A DNA stretch of 64,000 nt from Primula veris (lineage: Eukaryota > Streptophyta > Magnoliopsida > Ericales > Primulaceae). The position numbers and the translations under genes were made by a program. Below are positions 1 through 11,606 of the stretch, piece after piece. Where the stretch lies: positions 9,579,752 through 9,643,751 of the forward strand of contig OY821742.1 of the NCBI GenBank assembly GCA_963682055.1, written 5' to 3'. Position 1 is the stretch's first letter; every line of letters begins with the position of its first letter. The notes under the pieces are model-generated. The model was not told the DNA's origin and did no database searches. It worked only from the letters and a program-made list of their open reading frames with translations.

Positions 1-10
1 AACGTAAAAA

Positions 11-27
11 AATAAAAAAATAAAAAC
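11..27 (-). terminator. RNA polymerase III terminator of tRNA-Asp
   Basis: Read on the minus strand, runs of five and seven T directly follow the tRNA 3' end. This is the usual Pol III stop signal. Confidence 0.7.
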
Positions 28-98
28 GCCGCTGCCGGGGATCGAACCCGGGTCACCCGCGTGACAGGCGGGAATACTTACCACTATACTACAACGAC
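28..98 (-). tRNA. tRNA-Asp (anticodon GTC)
   Basis: On the minus strand the segment folds as a tRNA. The acceptor stem is GTCGTTG against CAGCGGC with G-U pairs, the D arm contains TAGTATAGTGGTAA, the anticodon arm is CCCGCCTGTCACGCGGG with GTC in the loop, and the T arm has GGTTCGATCCC. The sequence closely matches plant cytosolic tRNA-Asp and has no intron. The CCA is not encoded, as expected for a nuclear gene. Internal A and B boxes look intact, so it is probably functional. Confidence 0.95.
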
Positions 99-830
99 AT
101 TGTTATTCCCTTTTCTTGCTATTATTTATTTAATACTATGTAAAACGACCTTCTTGTTCTCTTTTCTTTATATTATTTATTAATACTAATTTGCAACGAC
201 CTTTTTGTTCTTTTTCCTTGCTATTATTTATTTAAAGCAAATATACGTGTTTTGCTTTTTTGCCCAGTATTTGTAGTTTTGTACGTGCCGATCCTTTTAT
301 GCTCATGTATAAACAAATCAGAACGTAGAATGTTTTCTTTGATTTTTTTAAAGCCTGAGCTTGAGGTCTTGTTCATTTTCTTGATAATTGAAAAGCTTAA
401 CCAGGCAGAGCAGGAAAGTGAAGTTAAGAGAGGACATAAGTCGAGGGCTTTCGAGCTTTTAGTCTTTGCTTATTGATTTTTTTCCTCTCCTTATTCATTG
501 CCGTGTACTCGGTTAGTTAAGCACTAAAGCTTTTCCTAATAATAAAAAAATAAGATGTAGATGACCTACATTTTTAACCCGACTAAACGCATATGTTTAA
601 AACTCGCACCCAATAAGCCAAGAAAAGCCCAAGCAATCTCTTCCTTGACCCCTGTTTAAAATTTAAATATCTCAGAAAACATGATCCAAACAGCTAATAA
701 TTGCTACAACAATCCAACGCATAATCAGTTGAAGAAACGGTCAAAGAGTGTACACCTCAACCGATGATAACAAAATAAACAGCTAGATAACAACGTATAG
801 CAAGTTGTATACACTACAGGAGACGAGACG
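99..830. other. Intergenic, no gene seen
   Basis: AT-rich spacer between the tRNA and the 3' end of the GAUT gene. A 74-codon open frame at 252-476 has no recognisable motif and looks like chance. The right part, roughly 830-987, is probably the 3' UTR of the minus-strand GAUT gene. Confidence 0.5.
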
Positions 831-987
831 ATATAAATTACAACAAAAATAAATATGGCAGCACCGTTCTATCACAGTTACGAACTATAGCTCGATTTAA
901 TCGACCCCTAGAAGCAGATCCCAGTGCACATTCGTTTCTACTTACACATCAAACAGGGCATTGTCAAAAATATACCACCATGATGTG

Positions 988-3900
988 TCAATGAACATTA
1001 CACTGTTGTAATAAAGGATGAGAAAAATCGACATATTTTTCCCAAAGCGGTTTATATTTTTCTATACCAATTTTCAGCCACGGCTTTGAGTTCCCGTTGT
1101 AGTGAAGAACCGCCCCTTTCTCAATCACTTGCGGGTCAACAGTCGTATACCCTAACCCCAATACGTGCCAAGAGGCTTCCAATGGTTGGGTTAACCCATA
1201 GAAAGTCAACAACCCGGGAGGTAAAGTTCCTAGTTTCCATAATGTACGGTCAACGTTTTTATCTTGCCAATAATGATAAATTCCTGTCACGTTTCTTTTT
1301 CTCCACTCGACTAAATCGAAAACGTTCATCCCAAATGCCCATCCACAAGCATCAGGGTCAAAATGTGACCGAATAAGTGGATGAGAGTAATTCAAGTATT
1401 TGTGATATCTGTGAAAAGTTTCCATACAGGTTTCGACAGCCCCATTAACATTACTGTTTAAATCAATAGTGAATAACTCTGACAAATCTTTCTGGACGAC
1501 GACATCATCGTCAAGAAATACCACTTTTTTCAGAGTGGGGAATACTTCAGGAATGTAAAATCGGAGATGATTTAGCATAGACAAATACTTAGGATTTCGG
1601 AATTTAATCGGGGTTTTGCTATCATCATTGTTCCCAGAGAAATAATAATTCTGAGTATCTAAATCTTGGAGCTGTTTGAGAACAGGGACATAAGAGGCAT
1701 TTAGCCAGCTAAAGTCTTCGAATTTTTGAACATCAACTGTAACTCCTCGAAAATTGTTCAACGAAAACCAGGCTTTCATGGCAGAATAATTCACTTCGTC
1801 TGTTACAAGGTGGATTACAACTGCATCAGGATTTTTCGAGTTCAGAGCAGTAGAATTGACCACGACAGATGTTGCAAGAATATTATCCGAAAATATGCAA
1901 AAGTGATACAAATTGCTATCTTTGAGTTTTGTGGATCTTTCGATCGTTTCCTGAATTTTCTTCTGTAAATTTGAGTTTTTAAACCATTCTGTCGTTAACC
2001 GAACACCAAGGCAGTATAAACTCTTGGGTACTTCCTCAGCTGCTATTTGCCCATACTTGGAACTTTTTTCACTAACGGAGCCCACCTGTTCTTCTAGACC
2101 CTGGATTTTAGCTTTAAGTTTCATGATCATGGTTGAGCTGTCGTAATGAAGTTGTTGGGCTTGATAGAGGAGAAGAGCCATATCACGTATAGCAGTTTCT
2201 GATTCTGTGATAGTCAAGGGTGTTCGTCTTAGTGCGGCATTTGACAAAAGGATCTGTGAGTTACGGATTTGAGCACTTAATTCCCATGCGAACTGGAGGT
2301 TATTGCTTTCTTTTGCAATCACTACAAATGCCTTTGCCAGAGAAATTTGATCACCGAGTTGCCTGGCAACAGAATCCGCACTCAACATTTCTTCGGTGAC
2401 ATTAAGGCCTTCCATGGTTCTTTCAGGTCTGTAATTTCGCTGTAGCAAAAAAACAAATAAGCTTAGATACTGACATCAGAATTTTAAAATTGGTTACCAA
2501 TTAGATGGCTGACGAAGAAAAAGAATCAACAAACAGACAAGTGCATGAAAAGAAAACGTATAGCTAAGTTTATAGAAAGAACTCAACTTGTTCAAACAAA
2601 AAGAGGACAGCCTTTTGACAAGAGTAATTCAATCTTCAAATCACTATACTCCGTTTTCAGCATTCACAAAGGCACACAGGGGTTTCATAACTACCATGTA
2701 TTGAGTTACAGTTGAAAGAGTAGAGAAGGAAGTTCAAGAAATGAAATATTAACTTTCATTTTTCTTTTCCTTAAAAAATATTACGCCTTCAGCCCATATT
2801 TCCCAAATTTTAAAATAGCTCTAATCATGCCTGCTTTTCTCACTTAGTTTCACACTTCCCCCGCATAAAAATATCCACGTCTGACCGCTTTCTGGTAATA
2901 ATGTTAGCCAGATAATAATGAGAGATGGAAAGGACTAACTTAACTAAGAAAAAACAAGATAGTAAACAAGAGGGAAAAAGATATGGACATGAGGTGATAC
3001 CAATACATGTATGAGATAATACAGACCTATTTCGGCATACAAAAAAGTCAAATCAAAATTTTTTCTCAGATATACAGAAGAAGGAGACAATAAGTCCATG
3101 ACGGTAGTTTTTGTTGTTTATCATAGCAAAGAGCCAGCAACTCAATCAAGGTTCTAACAGGTTCTAGGCGTCTAAGCGCCTTTGCCCCGCCTACGGCCTA
3201 CGTACACCGGACTAAATGAGTCCATGCGCACTGGCTCATTTACCTTCCACCTTTTATTAAATTATCAATTGCACAAGCATATAGGTATACGTAATTCCGT
3301 AACTATGCATTAGCAAACTTGAAATAGAGCAAGCTAAAGTCTGAGATGGTACCATGTTGAATTTCTTATATGTCCAATCGCCCTAAAAGCAGAAAGGTCG
3401 GCTAGAGCTTACTACTATAAAAGAAGGACTAGATTTAGAGTAAAGATCCTCTAGCATTTTTGGACTCCAGTGACATGAACTGAAAGTCCTATAACAGGCC
3501 TTTCATTTGTTTGCGGGAGCATTAGTCCAAGGACTAAGTTCTCGGTCAGGACTTTGAGTAGGTTTGAAAATATCGGACTTATAATCCGGACCGAAGGTCG
3601 GACTTACAATAAAGAGGTATTATTTTTTTCTTCTGAAATCTATTTTGGTATGGAGAAAAAGACACAATCAAAACAAAAACTACTCGATTAAACTGCCATT
3701 ATTTTTAGTCCTAAAATCAGAAAACTGGAATTTCGAACCTCAATATAGGCTTAATTTTATCGTTTTTACAAGGGATGCACCAAAGAACAAAAACAACCGA
3801 GAGACTTCCAATCCCAACTTATTGTGTTGATATGCTTTACTTCTGATAAAATGATCTATTTGGTATAAATTGGTAGTTTATAAGAAGGTTATCGGAATAG

Positions 3901-6900
3901 GTGAAAGGCACCTTACATAAGTCCAGTGAAGTAGCGAACAACACCACCAAGTTATACTTATCTTCAAAAAAAAAAAAAAGTAAAAAATCTATTTGGTACA
4001 GGTTAGTAGTTTATTGGTCTTTTATGCCCCAATCTACAGAGGTCCTAGTGCTTTAACAAAACTGTATTGGATGTGATAACATCCACTCCTCAAGATAATA
4101 CAACACCCGTGAAATCTGATTTTAGCATCTAACAGTGAATGACATAGCTTTACCAAATCAAATTCTTTCGCAAAACTATAGGTGCAATCATTACTTTACT
4201 GTACAATAAACTCATATTAGAGAACAAAACAGTTTTGCAAGGTTGTAAAAGCAGTGAAAGAAACCAAGACTGATATTTAGTGGCAAAAACCTTCAAATCA
4301 AACAAAGAATAAACATCAAAAACTCTATGTTGCACTTGCATCTAGCATGAGGGATTTGAGATGGATCATTAAGGCAATATTCTCATTAGACATGCAATGA
4401 TTATATTCGAGGGTTATTTGGTCAAACTAGACAATTGACTATTTTTCAGATGCCAGCTTGCATGGTTGCTGCCTTTCACCTAGATATATAAATATTTTTC
4501 CTTTTAAGCTGCAACTATTGGATGGTATGTTTAAAAACCCAAGGTTTTGCTGGTCCAGAAACCCAAAAGATTTAGATTGGTCTATCCAATTTATTCCTCG
4601 ACCTTAAACAAAGCAGCTTAGATGATTAAAAGTCCCGGCCAAGCTCTCTCTCAGCCACATTCAAATCCATTGATTTTCAAACTTACCAAATACACACACG
4701 GGATAAAAACCCAAACCACCATGATGAAAACCCCAATTAGCATAATTGTTAAATCCTGTACCTTTCTATTAAAGGAGTGATTGAATCCAAACAAAAGGAA
4801 GAAATTTTTCTAACACAACATGTTAAAGCACATACACTTATAAAAAGAAAGAGGGGTATATCATACTTGATTTCAAGTGACAAACTTTGGGCTTAAATTA
4901 GTCACAAGGAAACACACGATTTCCATTTAGTGTTACTTTTGACAGGCATACACTTAAATTTACGGATTTCTAATTGGAATAGTGTTCAAAATCTTTTTCC
5001 AACTTTAACCGCAGACACTTCAAAAAGAACTGATCTTTAACAGGCATAATGTTTAATGAATCAATTTCAGTTTTGATGTGCATACACGTCAATTAGTTGA
5101 TATATATTTAAATTATGTACAATAAAAATTATTCTGCTTTTGATTGGCATCAACTTCGAAAAAACAATATCTGATTGGCATAGTGTTCAATATAAAGATG
5201 TCACCTTTGATGGACATACACTTCACCAAACTTTACTTTAAAGATGCATTATCTAAAGGAGAATGAAAAGTTAGCACTCGAACTCAAACATATGACACTT
5301 AAAAGGGAATTATGGAATTGCTCCTACATTATAAACCAAAATGCTAAAACCATCCCCCAATGGATGTAGCTACCAGCAAAAGAACCCTTGTCACTAATAT
5401 AGTAAGCTTTCTTGCTGATTGCAATGTTAATCGGTCATACACATCAAATGACTGATTATTTATTGGCATAACATTCTAAAACTGATTTTATACACTTTAA
5501 TAACCTGATTCTGAAAATGCGTAATCAGTTCTACTAACTGAAATTGAAAAGCTGCCACCAGCACTCAAATATATGTCACTCAATGGAGTTGCGCTTGCCC
5601 CCACATTATTAACCATATACAAAACAAATATTCAACGGGAAAGTGACAACAAAACAAACCAACAATGGCTAGTAGCAAATGAATTGAAAGAAGCTGATTC
5701 TGAATATGTATGATAGGAACTATTAAATGATTGTATCACTTAGTGAAAGACTAGCTCCTCTAAATTAGAAACCAAAAACTAAACCAATTTTATAATGGGT
5801 AAGTAAAAAAATAACAAAGCCAGAATAGCTGCCAGCAAAAGAATTAAAATGAACTGATTTTGATTTTTGAATGTGCAAAATCGGTACTATTTAAATGACT
5901 GGCTCCCCTACATTAAAAACCAATTCCCCAAATAACGATAATTGGAAAAATAAAAGCCAACGATAGCTACTAACAAAAGAATTAAAGCAAACTGAATTTG
6001 ATTTATGAATGTGTATAATCAGTACTAATGAAAATGATTGGCTCCCATACATTAAAACCAAAAAATTAAACCAAATCCCCAAATGGATAGCTGGAAAAAT
6101 AAAACCCGACAATAGCTACTAGCAAAAGAATTAAAGCAAACTGAATTCGATTGCTTACACACATATCTGTTACTCAACATTAAACCAAAAACTACACCAA
6201 TCCCAATGAGCAAGTGAAAAGAAACAAACCTAACAATAGCAACTGGCAAATGAATTGAAAGAAGCTGATTCTGAACATGTATAATCAGTTCTATTAATTG
6301 TCTGTCTCACTTAGTGAGAGACTATCCTCTACATTTTGAACCAAAAACTAAACCGATTCCCAAATTAGTAAGTGAACAACAACAAACCCAAGAATAGCTA
6401 CAAGCAAAAGAATAAAAAAGAAACTATATTTTAAACAATGCATAAACAGTACTATCAAATTATTGGTTCCCCTACATTATAAACCAAAAAATAAACCAAT
6501 TCCCAAATTAGTAAGTGAAAAAACAACAAAACCAACAATAGCTACAAACAAAAGAATAAAAAAGAAACTATTTAAAAAAAAATGCATAATCAGTACCATC
6601 AAATTATTGGTTCCCCTATATTATAAACAAAAAATAAACCAATTCCCACCCAAATCATTAAGTGAAAATACAACAAACCCAACAATAGCTACAAGCAAAA
6701 AAGATCAGAAAGAAACTTCTTTTTTTTTTAATAATACATAATCAGTACTATCAAATGATCTTTTTTCCTACATTAAAACCCAAAAAATGAACCAATTACC
6801 CAAATGGGTAAGTGAAGACACAGCAAATCAACAGTAGCTACAAGCAAAAGAATATATTAAAAAATGTTTTTTAAATAATGCATTATCAGTACTATCAATG

Positions 6901-8483
6901 AACTGGTTCCCCTACATTATAAACCAAAAAATAAACAAATTCCCAAATGGGTAAGTGAAAAAACAACAAACCCAACAAAAAACACCCATCAAAAGAGCCA
7001 TAAAACGAAAAAAGATGGTTTCTTTTTCTTTTTTTTATTTGTCTATATTTTTTTTTTTATAATAGTACCTGAGTAAATGGAGATCTAGGCTGAGGATAAG
7101 TTTCTCTACTATTGACAATAAAGAATAGCAAAACCACTAAACCAAAAAGTGTTGCTAGCAAAAGAACTAAAAAAACTTAATTTTGAATATGCATAATCAC
7201 TAGTAATAAAAAATTGGCCCCCCTACATTATAAACCAAAAATTAAACCAATTCCCCAAATGGGTAAGTGAAAACAACAAACCCAACAATAGCTACAAGCA
7301 AAAGAATAGAAAAAAGTATTTTTTAAATAATGCATAATCAGTACCATCAAAATATTGGTTTCCCTACATTATAAACCAACAAAACCCAATTCCCATAGTT
7401 AAATGACAAAATAAAAAACCTAAAGATAAACACTAACTAAAAAACTAAAAATAAACTATTTTAAAAATAATGCATGATCAGTACCATCAAATAATCGGTT
7501 CCCCTACATTATAAACCAAAAAACAAACCAATTCCTAGATAGTTAAGTGAAAAAACAACAAACCCAAAGATAGCTACTAGCAAATGAACTAAAAAAAACT
7601 AACTTCGAATTTGCATAATCACTGGAGTATTAAAACTATATTATAAACCAAAAAATAAGCAAATTCCTAATTGGATGAGTGAAAAAACAACAAACACCCA
7701 TCAAAAAAGTTATAAAATGAAGAAAAAAAATAGTTTGTTTTTTTCATTTTCTAAATTTTAATTTATAGTACCTGTGTGAATGGAGATCTAGGCTGAGGAT
7801 GAGTTTATCTACTACTGTAAAGACAATAATGAATAACAAAACCACTAAACCAATAAGTGTTACTCCCTCCGTTCCCAATTAATTGTCCAATACGAAACTA
7901 CGTGCAATTTTGACCGGCCAATAATTTTTATCAAAATTGTCGGAATGAAAATTTTCAAAAGTTAATCATATAGTTCAAACATTAAATTATATGATTTATT
8001 TAGTCAAAATTGCACGTAATTTCGTAGAGGACAATTAATTAGGAACCGGGGGAGTAACCAATAGTGAGAGACTATTTCCTCTACATTTTGTTGAACCAAA
8101 AACCTAAACCAATTCCTAAATAGCTAAGTGACAAAATAACAAACCCAAAGACAGCTACTAGCAAAAGAACTAAAAAAAAGAAGAAGCTAATTTTGAATAT
8201 GCATAATCACTAGTATCAAATAATTGGTTTCCCTACATTATAAAATACCCACCAAAAAATCCACAAAATGAAAAAAAAAAGTTGTTTTATATAAAAAAAA
8301 AAATTCTAAATTATTAGGAGTATTAAATAGTACCTGTGTAAATGGAGATCTAGGGTGAGGATGAGTTTCTCTACTAAAAACAATAAAAAACAGCAAAACC
8401 ACTAAACCAATAAGTGTTAACCAAAACACGTTCGATATTCTCCGTCTCACCGGCCGCCGAAACTCCGACGGTCTCCTCCTCAT
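988..8483 (-). CDS. GAUT10/GAUT11-like galacturonosyltransferase (GT8), two exons
   Basis: Exon 1 is 8334-8483 and exon 2 is 988-2439, both phase 0. The donor is CAG|GTACTA and the acceptor is TTTTGCTACAG|CG. The joined product is about 533 aa, close to the size I recall for Arabidopsis GAUT10 and GAUT11. Exon 1 gives a short basic cytosolic tail (MRRRPSEFRRPVRRR) and a membrane anchor at residues about 19-37, the layout of a type II Golgi protein. The lumenal part has a coiled stem region and then the GT8 fold with the DxD metal site in VFLDDDVVVQ. Family motifs HLRFYIPE, GWAFGMNVFDL, LWKLGTLPPG and HYNGNSKPW are present. The family transfers galacturonic acid into pectic homogalacturonan or related polymers. 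The exact GAUT number is inferred from overall resemblance. No frameshift or stop was seen. The unusual point is the 5.9-kb intron separating the anchor from the catalytic domain. Confidence 0.9.
2440..4840 (-). other. GAUT intron 1, downstream part without repeats
   Basis: AT-rich intron sequence with no coding signal. It includes a short C/G-rich patch near 3165-3235 and poly-A/T tracts. No complete transposon was recognised here. Confidence 0.6.
7069..7152 (-). pseudogene. Duplicated 3' half of GAUT exon 1 inside the intron (copy C)
   Basis: These 84 bases align without gaps to exon 1 positions 8334-8417. Translation in the exon 1 frame stays open (TLFGLVVLLFFIV, then SRETYPQPRSPFTQ) and the CAG|GTACTA donor is kept. 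A pyrimidine-rich stretch ending in GCTAG lies just upstream, so it resembles a cassette exon. Splicing there in the frame left by exon 1 would reach a TAG after five codons, so inclusion would truncate the product. Most likely it is a non-functional duplicate. Confidence 0.75.
7772..7860 (-). pseudogene. Duplicated 3' half of GAUT exon 1 inside the intron (copy B)
   Basis: A second copy of the exon 1 membrane-anchor segment. The TLIGLVVLL part and the donor CAG|GTACTA are present, but a small insertion after the anchor shifts the frame. A Stowaway MITE begins two bases beyond its upstream edge. Confidence 0.75.
7863..8054. mobile_element. Stowaway-like MITE, 192 bp
   Basis: Ends are CTCCCTCCGTTCCCAATTAA and an inverted GGAACCGGGGGAG. 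Subterminal inverted matches around GACAATTAATT follow, and TA duplications lie at 7861-7862 and 8055-8056. It shares internal sequence (GCAATTTTGACCGGC) with the element at 41374-41599. Tc1/mariner-type non-autonomous elements with this end and a TA target are common in plant introns. Confidence 0.85.
8334..8421 (-). other. Parental segment of the exon 1 duplications
   Basis: This part of true exon 1 (end of the membrane anchor through the donor site) is the segment repeated at 7772-7860 and 7069-7152. Confidence 0.75.
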
Positions 8484-8504
8484 CTTCTATATCTATCTAA
8501 ATAT

Positions 8505-8603
8505 ATATATGTGTGTGTGTGTGTGAGAGAGAGAGAGAGTGAGTGTGTGTGTGAGTGTACTTGGTGGGAATGAGATTGTGTTTTATGTAATGATTGTGAA
8601 GCT

Positions 8604-8634
<31 letters not shown>
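8505..8634. repeat. GT and GA microsatellites in the GAUT 5' leader
   Basis: Immediately upstream of the GAUT start codon there is an AT/GT/GA compound tract (about 8505-8555) and a pure GA run (about 8605-8634). On the gene strand they read as TC/CA tracts. CT-rich leaders are common in plant 5' UTRs. The length probably varies between individuals. Confidence 0.85.
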
Positions 8635-8638
<4 letters not shown>

Positions 8639-8739
8639 ACACTAATTAACTAAATTAAGTTGTGGATGGTAACTTATTTTTTTTTTTATCACAATCTGTA
8701 TATTTTCTTTCTACAAAAATTGGTGTTTAACATAATGAG

Positions 8740-10349
8740 GTAATTACAGTCAGGTAAGTTCTACAGTATCGCTTATCACGTACCATGTCAATATATGTCA
8801 AAAATAGATATCTAAATATGTGATATATTGACTATCATTTCGTTGATGTATGTTGTCACACCATTAGTTACTTAATTGAATGAAATCGGTAGATTGAGAC
8901 CCAGATCGGTAAAATTTAAAAATTAAGTACTAAATTAACAATTTACAATAGTATATGGTACAAAAACATATTTTGTCCTAAGGTTTATGGTATGCCGTTG
9001 TTTTACCTTTTCGAAATCTATTTTGAAGGGTAAAAAAGCTCAAAAAGAAGATAGGAGTTTGTGTATTTTTTAAGCCTTTTTCACATTAAACTAAAATACT
9101 AAACTGTTCAAAAACAAGAACCTTCTGATAAAATATGTTTGTATATTTACAATTTACTTATAAGTTTAAAATAGTTGACAAATGATTTGTCAATAAAATA
9201 TTACACGTCTTTTTTAAGTAAAAAAGTTACACCATTGCTCAAACTACAATGCAATTTTATTTAAGCAAACCTTTCCCATTGCGGTTTAAGCAAATTTTGA
9301 CCAAACAATCTGATGCTAGCCCCTAAATTCTAGACTCAACTCTTTCTTGTTTGGATGTTCACCAATAATTGAAAGACAGACCTATTGTTTTGAAATTGAT
9401 TCATAACAATCACCATGTTTTCAATAACTTAACATAAAGTATGTTAGTGTAGAGCTGCAAATGACCCATGTCGTGTCGAGCCCCGCTCTAATCAATCTCA
9501 ACTCATTTTTTAAACGAGCTCCAAATCCAACTTCAGGCTCGACTTGCTTGTAAATCAGTCATAGTCGAGCCCGTTCACATCCTATAAATATCACATACCC
9601 TAAATAATGGAAAAACACACGTTGCATTTCATATAGAGCGGATATACATCTCAACCATTAATGTTACAACGTTACTTATTATTCAGGTGCTTCCAAAGGA
9701 GGCCCAGGTGGCAGTCGAGCAAGGTTCGAGGCTCGGGTAATGAAAGATTAAAGAAAATTTAGGGAAATCCGAAGGTTCAACCAAGTATACGATTATTATA
9801 ATATTAAAACTTAATTCAGTAAATATTATCATGAATGTGTGTAGTGTAAGATAGTATTTTAGTACTGAATGGTCATGACTTCAAATCCACCTAACGTCTA
9901 ATTTTAATTTTTTTATATAAAAAGCCACAAATCGAGTTAACAACTTTTTTTTTAGTCTCGGACAACCTGTACTAACGGGCCGGCACTCGTGCTTCCACTT
10001 TTATGTTTAAGCAAAATAATCTTGATGATGAAAGTTTGAGCAAAGAGAAAGAACAAGAACTCTTAAAACAATCAGACAAATATCTCCATATGAAAACAAT
10101 TGGAAAACCTTAGTTGAGAGTGCCATTGACAAAAACTATACTACCTCTACTAAAGGAAGCAAAATTCATTACACCAATGAGCTAAGCAATTTTCGCTCTT
10201 GAGCGCAACTCAATCACAGATATAGAAGAACAGATGTTGATATAAATACCGATATTACAACGATACATATTTAAGGAACATAAGTCGTGATGTATATAAT
10301 GACGCATTTGCAACGAAACATGAGAAACAAGACAGTCCAGAGTATGATC
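8740..10349. repeat. 1.6-kb direct repeat, copy 1
   Basis: Nearly the same sequence as 12699-14328, same orientation, with small indels and scattered substitutions. It starts at GTAATTACAGTCAGGTAAG and ends at GAGTATGATC. It lies just 3' of the F-box gene and probably includes its 3' UTR. No long open frame is present. Confidence 0.9.
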
Positions 10350-10367
10350 ATGGTTAGAACTACAATT

Positions 10368-11606
10368 CTAAACATAGTAAGATTGTTGTGGTTGGCTAGA
10401 TTGTACACCAACTTTGTTAAACTTCTTTTTGCTTTGGTTGTTGCTCCCGGTATCCATTGACCTAGTAATCATTCTTGTATAGCCTTGTTTCCTTTTAAGA
10501 TTTTCGCGTGTCAGTAAAACCAAAGACTCTGTGTAACTATGAATCTTATGATTCGTCAAAGGAACTAATCTTCCGTGGTAGCCAATATTCGTAATAGTTT
10601 TAGTTTCCGAATTATACGATACAATCTCACCTCTATTATTCCTAAACAGAATCTCACCTCTTTCTCTAAACCCTAATGTCTTAACAAAACAATCTGGTAA
10701 GAGGATATTGTATAAGTTAGTCCAAGATTCGGACACTCCGTAATTCTTCATGGCCCACAACGAGCACTCTTTGCTTCCCGATTCCCCGACATACAAGATC
10801 CCTAATGATCCCTTATACAATTCAACTGACAAGCATTTCGGATTATGCTTCTCTAGGTTAGGTGGCAGTGCAATTTCCTTGAATACCTCATCTCCCATAT
10901 CAAAAACAGAAATCATATTATTAGACTCCGCTCTGTCTAAAGCCAACCAATGCACCGCCCCATCTATAAACACTTGTGAAGTCATATAATATTCAGAATA
11001 GTGGGGAGGCGTACAGCCAATCAATCTCCATTTTTCTCTCCCTTGCTCGTTCATATAAACCTTCAATGGAGCCCTGAACCAGTTCAAATGTATTTGGTCC
11101 TGAGAACGTTCCCCGTATGTAATCCTCACTATCTTATACTCGCTTTTCTCAGAAGCAAATCCAAACCCAATCACCGAGAAATATAAATTTCGGGGTTGGA
11201 GTGGGAGGGTAGCCCATTTGCGTATACTTAGGTTCCAAATAATTAAAGGCTGCGCACACGAGTTAACGTTGCACTGTAAGCAAACCAAGCCGTTACAGCT
11301 ACCTACTACGTCAAAATATTTTAGCCAGTCTTTCAATGGGAATGCCAATTCGGTATGCATTTCTTTGATCATTTCGATGTCAGGTAAAAGTAAGTAGTTT
11401 TGTTCACTATTATCATTAGACCAGGGCTTAAGAAGGAGCTGGGCAGTGTTAATTCCGGTGAACCGGTTCAAGTGTGTGGTGATGAAATTAGGGGTTGTGA
11501 TTATAGAGAACCAGAGCTTGCATACTATTGTAAACCGGACTAGTGATTTAGCAGGTAATCGGGCTAGAATCTCGATCATTATCTCAATGGGTAACTGGCT
11601 TGACAT
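10368..11606 (-). CDS. F-box protein with F-box-associated (FBA/kelch-like) domain
   Basis: Single-exon frame of 412 codons from a clear ATG to TAG. Residues 4-45 form an F-box (LPIEIMIEILARLPAKSLVRF, then CKLW), the Skp1-binding segment of SCF ubiquitin ligases. The middle (about 90-330) has the plant F-box-associated domain pattern: DVVGSCNGLVCL, LSIRKWATLP, GFGFASEKSEYKIVRI, GAVHWLAL and LGFRERGEILF. The tail after residue 370 is basic and low in conserved features. Such proteins select substrates for ubiquitination, but the target cannot be read from sequence. The family is large and fast-evolving in plants. The frame is undamaged. Confidence 0.88.
   Translation of the reverse strand: MSSQLPIEIMIEILARLPAKSLVRFTIVCKLWFSIITTPNFITTHLNRFTGINTAQLLLKPWSNDNSEQNYLLLPDIEMIKEMHTELAFPLKDWLKYFDVVGSCNGLVCLQCNVNSCAQPLIIWNLSIRKWATLPLQPRNLYFSVIGFGFASEKSEYKIVRITYGERSQDQIHLNWFRAPLKVYMNEQGREKWRLIGCTPPHYSEYYMTSQVFIDGAVHWLALDRAESNNMISVFDMGDEVFKEIALPPNLEKHNPKCLSVELYKGSLGILYVGESGSKECSLWAMKNYGVSESWTNLYNILLPDCFVKTLGFRERGEILFRNNRGEIVSYNSETKTITNIGYHGRLVPLTNHKIHSYTESLVLLTRENLKRKQGYTRMITRSMDTGSNNQSKKKFNKVGVQSSQPQQSYYV

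Larger units (their letters stand above)
4860..8250. repeat. Degenerate ~140-bp tandem repeat array in GAUT intron 1
   Basis: A unit recurs about every 130-150 bp. Its landmarks, in + orientation, are ATAATCAGTACTATCAAAT, then TTCCCCTACATTATAAACC, then CCAATTCCCAAATGG, GTAAGTGAAAA, CAACAAACCCA and AATAGCTACAAGCAAAAGAA. Recognisable copies lie near 5890, 6040, 6320, 6465, 6605, 6760, 6900, 7205, 7360, 7498, 7640, 8080 and 8228, and more decayed ones begin before 5600. The earlier part (4860-5560) carries an older motif around GGCATACACTT. The array accounts for roughly half of the intron. Confidence 0.8.

Noticed and set aside
252..476. 74-codon open frame near the tRNA
   Set aside because: No motif, no homology recognised, AT-rich chance frame.
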